From: a virus
Strand: one strand, 5' to 3'
Length of the DNA: 22,034 nt
Virus record (IMG/VR): IMGVR_UViG_3300023184_000569
Location: 1-22,034 of that record
The position numbers were made by a program, and so were the translations under genes. The notes below the pieces were generated by a model that was not told where the DNA came from, did not search any database, and saw only the letters and a list, made by a program, of their open reading frames with translations. Shown here piece by piece: positions 1 to 7,500 of this stretch; the stretch's first letter is position 1, and the number at the start of each line of letters is the position of its first letter.

Positions 1-330
1 TTAGTAGAGGGTCAATATCGTGGATCACATCAATTAGGACTACACCAAGGTAAATATGAAGCATTAAGACAAAAAAATAATGTTAAAGTATATCGAGATG
101 CTAATAAAGATATGAAATATGATGAAAGTAAAATACAAGAAGGTGTTTTTGGTATAAACATACACAAAGCTGGTGCGGATTCAACCTATGTTGAAAACTG
201 GTCAGAAGGTTGTCAAGTATTTAAAAAAGCAGCAGATTTTGAAGAATTTATGAAGATAATTAGAAAATCAAGAGATATTCACGGAAACTCTTTCACATAC
301 ACACTAATTGAAGCAAAGGACATAGTTTAA
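1..330 (+). CDS. C-terminal part of a possible cell-wall-active protein with an SxGC motif (5' end outside window)
   Basis: The frame is open from base 1 to the TAA at 328-330, so the gene begins before the window and 109 residues are visible. The visible part reads LVEGQYRGSHQLG...KYEAL, then a VYRD segment, then GVFGINIHKAG and NWSEGCQVF. A His followed 16 residues later by a Cys in an SxGC context resembles the active-site arrangement of YkuD-type L,D-transpeptidases (H...S-x-G-C). The same kind of block occurs at the C-terminus of phage and bacterial peptidoglycan-associated proteins. I infer a lytic or wall-modifying role; the missing N-terminus could carry a peptidoglycan-binding or hydrolase domain. 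A methionine at 112 is internal and should not be used as the start. The stop abuts the convergent sigma-factor gene with no gap. Confidence 0.6.
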   Translation, partial: LVEGQYRGSHQLGLHQGKYEALRQKNNVKVYRDANKDMKYDESKIQEGVFGINIHKAGADSTYVENWSEGCQVFKKAADFEEFMKIIRKSRDIHGNSFTYTLIEAKDIV

Positions 331-343
331 TTATAAACTATGT
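320..343. repeat. Perfect inverted repeat over two abutting stop codons
   Basis: Ten-base arms (320-329 and 334-343) are exact reverse complements around a 4-base ATTA loop. The repeat contains the TAA of the upstream plus-strand gene and the TAA of the minus-strand sigma gene. It could fold in either transcript and act as a bidirectional 3' end. No clear T-tract follows on the plus side, so intrinsic termination is uncertain. Confidence 0.55.
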
Positions 344-696
344 AACCCCTGACCATCATTAGAACCTTCAATGGAGATAACTTTAATTAAATTATCGTTA
401 TCTCCTTTTTTCTTGTATAATTCATTAAAACCTTTAGCTATACCTCGTTTAAAAACTTCTGTAAAGTAAGCAAAAGCATTAACAGATTTCTCTTCATTAA
501 AATTATACCAATTTTGGAACATATCTAAAAGTCCAGATTGATAACAATCCATTTTATCATCATTAGACCAATATCTCATCTTTTTAATGGTTTCTTTTGC
601 TAGGAGCTCTAGCATTTTTTCTGATTTTCTAGTCAAACGACCTTGGGCCTTTGATATAATCATTTCAACATATAAGTCTTTATTATTAAGATACAT
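331..696 (-). CDS. gp55: Late-transcription sigma factor, T4 gp55-like
   Basis: This 121-residue protein begins with MYLNNKDL, close to the YVNNKEL near the start of T4 gp55. Residues 43-97 (WSNDDKMDCYQSGLLDMF, then WYNFNEEKSVNAFAYFTEVFKRGIAK) match the gp55 core with its helical NFDE...PHAYIT pattern, the sigma region-2-like part that binds RNA polymerase core. In T4, gp55 recognises the single TATAAATA late promoter element and works with the sliding clamp and gp33. Here it would switch the host polymerase to the structural genes around it. It is clearly shorter than T4 gp55 (185 aa): the region after the KKKGD at 95-99 is only about 20 residues and ends GLHSL, so the C-terminal beta-flap-binding extension is short or different. 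Its stop touches the convergent upstream gene. No Shine-Dalgarno precedes the ATG. Confidence 0.85.
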   Translation of the reverse strand: MYLNNKDLYVEMIISKAQGRLTRKSEKMLELLAKETIKKMRYWSNDDKMDCYQSGLLDMFQNWYNFNEEKSVNAFAYFTEVFKRGIAKGFNELYKKKGDNDNLIKVISIEGSNDGQGLHSL

Positions 697-764
697 TCAT
701 AAGCATTTATTTTTGGAGTACGAAACTCTTTAACGCTTTAATATTTATTATATTCATAAAATGA

Positions 765-794
765 AAAAAGACGAAATATATATTTCGTCTTTTT
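765..794 (-). terminator. Intrinsic terminator after the 427-aa gene
   Basis: The 15-base arms 765-779 and 780-794 are perfect reverse complements (AAAAAGACGAAATAT and its complement). Read on the minus strand the stem ends in a run of six T. It lies 20 nt past the stop of the minus-strand gene at 814. The A/T symmetry would let it also work on the plus strand, but no plus-strand gene needs it. Confidence 0.85.
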
Positions 795-813
795 CAAGTA
801 TATTTTTTAAATA

Positions 814-2097
814 TTAAGCTCTAACTCTTTCTTTATACTGTAATTCTTTAACTGCTTGTAATTCTAAAGATAGATTTTCTTCTCTTTTCTTTAAGTTAAC
901 TAGAGCTTCATTTAATACTTCTGTGTTTCCTATCATTTTAATAGATCCTTCAACTTTTGAAATATTAAATTGAACATCCTCTAACTTTAGAGTTATTTCT
1001 CTTTCTTTATCTTCTAGTTTTCTTTTAGAAACTAATTCTTTTGAAAGTTTGTTTTCGAAGAAATATGTTAAATCATAATTCAATTCATTTCTAACTTCAT
1101 TAACCAATTCCAAAGCTGATTCATATTTAAAGAATGAATTACCATATCTCTCATCGCAACGATAAATAAAAGTATTATTCTTATAATTAAATGCAAAAAC
1201 TTCTAATGTAGGAGTAATTAAATTGCTAACTCTTTTAACAACATCAAGTTCAACAAAAGAATCAATATTTTTAGAAACTTCTACTAAAAGTGGGTAAAAA
1301 TTCTTATTAACAATAGGAACAACTGGTGACGAGAATAAACTTTCTAAAGTTGTTTCTTCATTTAACTCATCCTCATTTATAAAAATACCACCCTTAGATG
1401 ATACTGATAAACCAACTGTTAAATATTCTGAAATTCTGAAATCGATTCTAGACTCATTAATTGTGCAGAATTGCATAGCAGTTTGTAAAGTTCTTAAAGT
1501 ACGAAGTCTTTCTTCATCTTTGATATTATTCTCTAATAAAGTTTTCTCTATTGAATTCTCCGATAAAATAAACCAAGAATCTCTAACAAATGCTAAATGA
1601 CCTTCTTCAACTTGTTCAACAATGGTATAAACAGATTCTCCCTTACCACCACTTAATAAGTTTGTCTTTTGTTCTGGTGATTTTGATAAATTATGAACAA
1701 ATAATTTAATTTCAGGAACCCAATCGTAAACAGCTAATTCATTTAAAATTTTAGCCATTCTATCTTGGTCAGTCTCTAAATTAATAGTTTGTAACAACAC
1801 ATTAATAGGTTGACGATAAAGTTCTCCTTGGTTTTTTGAATTTAAAACATTATATAAATTTTTCAATTCATACAATAATTCATAATTCTTGATATCATTG
1901 TTAAGACTTTCCAAAAAAGCTTTAACCTGTTTATCATAAGTAAAAGGTTTTAATCTTTCATTCAAAGAAAGAATTAATTGCTTTTCTGATAATTCATTTG
2001 TGGAATTTAAATGTCCCTCAATTACATATTCAACGTCTGATTGTTCAAAAGACAATGACTTTTTGAAGTTAAACAACTCAAGTTTAAGATTCTTCAT
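814..2097 (-). CDS. Unknown phage protein with C-terminal coiled coil
   Basis: I cannot assign a function to this 427-residue protein. It is soluble and acidic-to-neutral, with no signal peptide or membrane segment. The N-terminal part (about 1-130) is helical, with SEKQLILSLNERLKPF and KAFLESLNNDI. A mixed alpha/beta middle follows (about 130-345), including the conserved-looking blocks LNELAVYDWVPEIK, VYTIVEQVEEGHLAF and FRISEYLTVGLSV. The last 70 residues (about 355-425) are Lys/Glu-rich heptads, a probable coiled coil. It is the second gene of a minus-strand pair behind the gp15-like tail gene, with its own TATATA-type element upstream and a strong terminator after it. A structural or assembly role in the virion is likely from context only. 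It opens MKNLKLELFN, faintly like the MKxLK...LFEN leaders elsewhere in the window but without the acidic cleavage residue. Confidence 0.8.
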   Translation of the reverse strand: MKNLKLELFNFKKSLSFEQSDVEYVIEGHLNSTNELSEKQLILSLNERLKPFTYDKQVKAFLESLNNDIKNYELLYELKNLYNVLNSKNQGELYRQPINVLLQTINLETDQDRMAKILNELAVYDWVPEIKLFVHNLSKSPEQKTNLLSGGKGESVYTIVEQVEEGHLAFVRDSWFILSENSIEKTLLENNIKDEERLRTLRTLQTAMQFCTINESRIDFRISEYLTVGLSVSSKGGIFINEDELNEETTLESLFSSPVVPIVNKNFYPLLVEVSKNIDSFVELDVVKRVSNLITPTLEVFAFNYKNNTFIYRCDERYGNSFFKYESALELVNEVRNELNYDLTYFFENKLSKELVSKRKLEDKEREITLKLEDVQFNISKVEGSIKMIGNTEVLNEALVNLKKREENLSLELQAVKELQYKERVRA

Positions 2098-2120
2098 ACT
2101 TTTGCATTTTATTTTTTTTA

Positions 2121-2135
2121 TATAAACTATATATT
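2121..2135 (-). promoter_or_regulatory. Candidate late promoter element for the 427-aa gene
   Basis: On the minus strand this reads AATATATAGTTTATA, ending 23 nt before the ATG at 2097. It belongs to the TATATA family seen in front of most genes here and resembles the T4 late TATAAATA box. An ATATAGTTTAT 11-mer is shared with the minus-strand region upstream of the gp15-like gene (3202-3212). AT richness makes chance matches likely. Confidence 0.35.
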
Positions 2136-2163
2136 ACAATTAAAAAGTCTATTTTTTCATTTT

Positions 2164-3171
2164 TCATTCTAAAGAATTATTTGAATTTGGATTTATATCC
2201 TTAGCACTAGCAATGAGTAATGGTTGTAAGTTATTGAACCACCTAGTTCTATAAGGCTGTATTACACTACCAGCATCACCGACTAAAAATGATACTACTT
2301 GATTATCGGAATTAAAATTAAGGGATTTAGATAAAGTAATCTCACTTGTTTCTAAATTTATATCTGTAACTATTGTCCCATTAGGGATAACACCACCAAT
2401 TATTTGTTGACCGATAGATATATCAGATATAGATGATACTTTTTTATTACTACCTATACAATTTTTAGTGAAAAGTGGTCCAACTTTTATAACATTTGAT
2501 CCGGAGGTAACTACTGCCGCAGTTTCAACTTTACAATCTCTAGCACTTGTAAATGCTGGATAATATGTTTGAACCTCTAATGATAAAGTCAATTTTATCG
2601 TATTATCACTTTTTAAATTTTTCTCTCGTGTTATCTCAATTGCATCACTATCTGGCATTGTTAAAACAGCATCAATATTCATATAATTATGTTCAAAATA
2701 AATAAATCTATATAACCATAGTGTATTCATTATCTCTTGGGCACATTTAAAAACATCAATCTCACTTTTTAAAAGAATTACTAAATCATATGTTACAGTA
2801 ATAGGAATAGCTCTAACTTGTTTTAATAGTTTTTTAACTTCAACATTATCTTCAACAACTGCTCTAAGCCAAACATTAGGGTTTCTAAACTCATCACTTC
2901 TAATATTAAAATTATTAAGTGTTAAATGTCCTCTAGGTATTTGGTCAGTATTTAATTCAACATATCTATTTTCAGAGACTATATCATCTTGAAATGAATC
3001 TAAAAGAAATCTTTCATCTCCACTAAGTGAATAATAAATAGGAACTTGAACACTTATATCACCTGCTGTAAAACGATTTACCCAATTTAACCTACCCTCT
3101 AGAGTATCCAAAACACAAACGGTTAAATCTCGAAAGAAAACCTCATCAAAGTTAAACTTTTGTCCTATCAT
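2164..3171 (-). CDS. gp15: Tail sheath stabilizer/completion protein, T4 gp15-like, with an extra C-terminal domain
   Basis: This 335-residue protein matches the gp15 pattern along its first 210 residues: FFRDLTVCVLDTL near the N-terminus, VQVPIYYSLS (41-50), IPRGHLTLNNF (78-88), then IPITVTYDLVILLKSEIDVFKCAQEI (122-147), an NIDAVLTMPDSDAIEI stretch and LSLEVQTYYPAF. In T4, gp15 forms the hexameric cap that completes the tail and joins it to the neck. Residues about 213-303 are extra. They contain ISIGQQIIGGVIPNGTIVTDI followed by EITLS, the glycine-rich beta repeat (G..V.G..IP.GT.V..I....ITLS) found in many phage surface proteins. The gp15-like sequence seems to resume at PYRTRWFNNL. The gene diverges from the clamp-loader gene, with only 39 nt between start codons. 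Confidence 0.72.
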   Translation of the reverse strand: MIGQKFNFDEVFFRDLTVCVLDTLEGRLNWVNRFTAGDISVQVPIYYSLSGDERFLLDSFQDDIVSENRYVELNTDQIPRGHLTLNNFNIRSDEFRNPNVWLRAVVEDNVEVKKLLKQVRAIPITVTYDLVILLKSEIDVFKCAQEIMNTLWLYRFIYFEHNYMNIDAVLTMPDSDAIEITREKNLKSDNTIKLTLSLEVQTYYPAFTSARDCKVETAAVVTSGSNVIKVGPLFTKNCIGSNKKVSSISDISIGQQIIGGVIPNGTIVTDINLETSEITLSKSLNFNSDNQVVSFLVGDAGSVIQPYRTRWFNNLQPLLIASAKDINPNSNNSLE

Positions 3172-3176
3172 GAGAG

Positions 3177-3188
3177 TATATATAAAAA
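3177..3188 (+). promoter_or_regulatory. Candidate late promoter element for gp44-like gene
   Basis: TATATATAAAAA lies 22 nt before the ATG at 3211, inside the 39-nt gap between the divergent gp15-like and gp44-like genes. It includes TATAAAAA, which differs by one base from the T4 late element. Chance occurrence in AT-rich DNA cannot be excluded. Confidence 0.35.
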
Positions 3189-3210
3189 CATTTTCTTTTC
3201 AATAAACTAT

Positions 3211-4182
3211 ATGTCGATAAAAAATTTACTACTTTGGGAAAAATATAGACCAAAAACAATAGATGATACTATTTTATTACCAAGGATCAAGTCACACTTT
3301 GAAAATGGTGTAAATAAAAATTATATTTTATATGGTCATTACGGAACAGGTAAAACGTCTTTAGCTAGAATCTTAATTGGTAAGTATTCAAAGGATAAAG
3401 CATTTTTAGAAATTAATAGCTCACTGTACACATCTATTGATGTTTTAAGAAGTGAGGTAGAAAAGTTTTGTAAAACTCAACCTATGTTAGAAACTGAAGA
3501 TCCAATAAAATATATATTTTTAGATGAGTTTGAAAGGGTTTCTCCACAATATCAGGATGCTCTAAAAGCATTTATTGAGACATACCACAGAAATGTCAGA
3601 TTTATTTTAACTACAAATCATATAAATAAAATATCAGATGGAATAAAATCTAGATTTACTTGCTTAGACTTTGACTGTCAAGATCCACAAGAAGAGAAAT
3701 ACTTAAAACAAGAAATTTATAAAAAGATAACATCAACTGTTGCACCATCAGAAGAATTAAATATATCAAAAGAGCATCTTGTTCAGCTAATAAATAAAAA
3801 ATTTCCAGACTTTAGAGGTATGTTTGTTGAAATACAAAACTTTAAAGATACTGGTGAGTTAAATATAAATTCCTCAAATACCTCAAATAAATTAAAAAAT
3901 GATTTATATGAATTACTCTATAATAAAAGTATTGACTATGAATTCATCTATCACTTTTTAATGGGTAATTTTGGACCCGATAAAATTGATTCTGTAATAA
4001 AACTATTAGGAAAAAGTTTTGTAGATTGGAGTATATTGGAGAAAAAAGAAAATATTGAAAAATTATTTGAATTAAATTATATAATATCAGAATATTCATC
4101 AAAATTAGAAACTAATACTGATCCTATAATTTTGGGAATGACAGTAATTGGTAAATTTAGAGATATACTAATTGGAAAGTAA
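3211..4182 (+). CDS. gp44: Sliding-clamp loader large subunit (AAA+ ATPase), T4 gp44-like
   Basis: The 323 residues compare with 319 in T4 gp44. It opens LLLWEKYRPKTIDDTIL, the clamp-loader box equivalent to EQKYRPSTIDECIL of T4. Walker A is GHYGTGKT at 42-49, Walker B is FLDEF with D105 and E106, sensor 1 is TTN at 134-136, and the SR arginine-finger motif is at 147-148 (SRC in T4, SRF here). The protein would load the ring clamp on DNA for replication and, through the clamp, activate late transcription with gp55. I chose the ATG at 3211 because homology begins there; an in-frame start at 3160 would add 17 unrelated residues and overlap the divergent gene. The small loader subunit (gp62) does not follow; gp25 does, after 19 nt. 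Confidence 0.93.
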   Translation: MSIKNLLLWEKYRPKTIDDTILLPRIKSHFENGVNKNYILYGHYGTGKTSLARILIGKYSKDKAFLEINSSLYTSIDVLRSEVEKFCKTQPMLETEDPIKYIFLDEFERVSPQYQDALKAFIETYHRNVRFILTTNHINKISDGIKSRFTCLDFDCQDPQEEKYLKQEIYKKITSTVAPSEELNISKEHLVQLINKKFPDFRGMFVEIQNFKDTGELNINSSNTSNKLKNDLYELLYNKSIDYEFIYHFLMGNFGPDKIDSVIKLLGKSFVDWSILEKKENIEKLFELNYIISEYSSKLETNTDPIILGMTVIGKFRDILIGK

Positions 4183-4201
4183 TTTTTAAATATATACCAA
4201 T

Positions 4202-4579
4202 ATGGCAGAATTAGATTTTAAAGATTATTATATTGGTTATGTAGGTCATCCAAGATTTGTTGTTAACAAAATTGTTGAAGACGACCTAATTAGAGTAATT
4301 ATTCAAAAATATGAGATGATACTGTTCACAAACAAAGGTGATCTTTTAGGAGATCCAGATTTTGGTTGTGATTTACCAAGACTTTTATTCCAAACAAAAG
4401 TTTCAGCGCAAGGAGTTAAGAAAATTATTCTTCAACAAATCCAAAAATATATTACTGAATTATCGAATACTAATTTTGGATTACAAGCAACATTCTTTCA
4501 AGACCCTGAGAATTATCAAGACGTACTTCAAATTGATTTCCAACTAGCTGACTATGAAGTTTACGCACTAATATCCTAA
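4202..4579 (+). CDS. gp25: Baseplate wedge protein, GPW/gp25 family
   Basis: This 125-residue protein is the usual size of the family (T4 gp25 is 132). The family signature is clear: a helix (IIQKYEMILFTNKGDLLGDPDFGCDLPRLLFQ, 34-64), including FGCDL...LF, which matches PEFGCDLSDQLFE of T4. The beta-rich C-terminus (VLQIDFQLADYEVYALI) also fits. gp25 is the wedge core that docks the first sheath ring to the baseplate, so it works directly with the sheath protein encoded later in the window. It is probably co-transcribed with the clamp-loader gene. Only 3 nt separate its TAA from the stop of the convergent giant gene. An ORF inside it in another frame is a shadow. Confidence 0.92.
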   Translation: MAELDFKDYYIGYVGHPRFVVNKIVEDDLIRVIIQKYEMILFTNKGDLLGDPDFGCDLPRLLFQTKVSAQGVKKIILQQIQKYITELSNTNFGLQATFFQDPENYQDVLQIDFQLADYEVYALIS

Positions 4580-4582
4580 CTA

Positions 4583-7500
4583 TTACGATGGGTAATAAGA
4601 TTGTGTTATAACAGTCAATCCAGATACTGAGTTAGTACCGAGTTTTAGTCCTGTAACATCCTGTAACATTTGATCAGTCTCTTGTAGTAACCCAGCTCTA
4701 TATCTAAGAACATATGACTGTGTAGAAGTTAAACTATTATAATATGTTACAAATAATAGACGAACATCAAAGTTAGTACCTGTAACTCTATTTTGATAAT
4801 ACACATAACCGAAAGGACCTAAATTAGTATTGAATCCTTCAACAACTTTTTGGAAGTTATCTCCATAGATATAGTTATCAGAAGACTCTATGATATTGAT
4901 ACCATGTTGTGAGAATGTTGACCATTTAAAGTCTTGTGCTTGGTTACCATATGTTGGCCAATTTGTGAATGATTGTGTATAAGACCTTATATTAGATAAT
5001 CCAGCTGATGATCTGCTATAAATATAGTAATATTGAGGATTTAAATTACCAACAGTAGAGAATGTTAAACCATAGTTCTGACCGGTTGATAATCTAGCAT
5101 AAATATTATAAGAACCATTCGAAGAAATAGGAATTAATCCTTGGTTATTTGCAGTATTAACAGAATCTCTCCAGAATGCCTTACCACCAACTGCAACATC
5201 ACCTCTAATCTCAATAGAAACAGTACCACTAGGTGGTAAATTACCTGTCCAATTTAGCTCATTGCTCATAACATACGCAGAACCTATGTTTGAAACAACA
5301 TAAGGATTTTGAACATATGTGAAATCACCACTTAATTCAATTCTAAAATTATTAACAGTGAAGCTTGAATTGTTCTCTATAACATATGGATATCCATGTT
5401 TTATACGTGGATAGATTATATCGTTAGAACTATTTAAGTAAGGTCTATCAGTATAATTACCGTGTATATCCAAGAATCCTTTTGTAAATGGATAAGATGT
5501 CATTGTTAGATTAGGAACCTTATCAATATCAGCATAAACAATAGGAAGTGTAGCATCTCTATATTGTTTTGTAGTCAAGTTAGTAAATGCTTCAATTTCT
5601 TGTATATCCAATATACCCTTAATCTCAAAGTTCTTTCTATCTCTGTAAATCATACCATATCCATTATCCGATGTAACTTCAATAACTAAATATGGTGTTA
5701 TATTTGAATCAATTGTGAAGTTGAATGGATTTAAATTATCAATGAATCTATATTCTGATATTTTATCAACAGGAACTAAATCGATTTCTTTCCATTCAGT
5801 TATATCCAACCAATTAGAACCTACTCCCTCATCCAGGACTGGAGAAACTATCGAACTGGTAGCACCACCTTGTTCTGTCCAAACATATATTAACCTGTTG
5901 TACTTGACAACATCTCCAATTTTATAGGATGTTCCATAAAGCCATGTTTCAGCATTTTCAAATTTTCTAGGATTATTAGTTTTGTTATTAATAATAACTG
6001 ACTCATATAATTTATCATAATAAACAACTCTTTCTTCGACTTGATAGTTTCTAAAAGCATACCACTCTCTATAGATCTCATAAGTTCTAATATCTACTGT
6101 GTAGTAATCTGGAAGTAAACTTGATGTTGCTGATCCGGAGATATAAAAATCCAAAACACAGTTATATACAGTAGAACCACTATTAACAGGTAATAAATAA
6201 GCCTCATTCAAATCGAAAGTTATTGGTGTGAAGTTCTGTTTAATATTAAAAAACTGAGCATCTCGTGACTGATGAACCACAGTAGTACCACCAACAAAAT
6301 CAGCTCTACCAGTTATATCCAATATTTTGTGTGTAATTGGTATGATATTTTTCTGTAGCCAATATTTTAATCCTTGTAACTTCTTCTGAACCTCTTCAAG
6401 AGTATAATAAAGAACATTATTACCCTCTTTATCTGTAATTCTAAATGTCAAATTAAAAAGATTTGTATCTTCAAATTTAGAATTCGGAAAAGTATGTTTT
6501 ATAAAATCATTATCCTTCCAACCCTCAACAGTATTATCAAATATATCAGGTATTTCAACTTTAAATAACTTAGAATAATTCTCAGACTCAACATCTACAT
6601 TTCGATAATACTCATTTAATTCTAAATCATTATATCCAAAATAATTAATAGCATTTATTATAGACTTATAACTTCCAATATATGGATATATAAGATTCTT
6701 CATCATCAACATCTCTTTTCTCTTAGCATTAAGATAGTTCCAGTCTATGCCTTCTTCTTTTATGTCATATTCTTTGAATATATAAACATCATCAGATGAT
6801 ATTAATTTACCAACATTATTCAACTCAACGTGATATCTAATATCTTCTATTTCCGTCTGAGCCAATACATTAAATCTACCTACTTCTCTATTCCAAACTT
6901 TAAATCTACAAGATAAATATGTTGTTAAATATGTTTTTGGGAAATCGTTAATTATTGTAGATTCAGTTTCAAGTGAGTCAACATCTTTAAAGTAATCAAC
7001 AATAATCTCTCTACTAAAAACGCTTCTTATTTTAAGAAGATAACCATTATTATTTGATAAATATTGTTTTTTAGTATTTGTAACATCTTTAATAAAGATA
7101 GCTAGATGTTGTCCAACCTTTAGACCTCTAAAATTACCTAAAGAGTCAGTTGTAAAATAACTTGTAGAATTCTCTGGTAATGAAATTATACCATACCTAT
7201 CACCAGAAAATTCATCAAATATTGTTTCAAATGAAACAATATCATTATTATAAGAATTGGTTGTTATTGTGAAGTCCACATATTCTTTTTTATAAACCTG
7301 CAAGACGCTTCTAAGAGCACCTTCATCAGCAGAGTTGAATCCAATAAAAAGTTGTATAGGCTCTGGAACAACACTAACATCATTATTATCATCTATAAAC
7401 TCAAGATTATTCTCAACAACATCAAAAATAGTTTGTTGATAATCAGGAATAGATATTTTAGTTAAGTCTTTATTAGGTTTTCTATTTAAAATTGTTGTTT

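Noticed and set aside
3160-3210. Upstream start for the gp44-like gene adding 17 residues
   Set aside because: The added residues have no clamp-loader similarity and the extension overlaps the divergent gp15-like gene; the ATG at 3211 matches the known N-terminus.
4581-4597. Six-base hairpin at the gp25/giant gene junction
   Set aside because: Short, A/T-rich stem with no T-tract; not supportable as a terminator.
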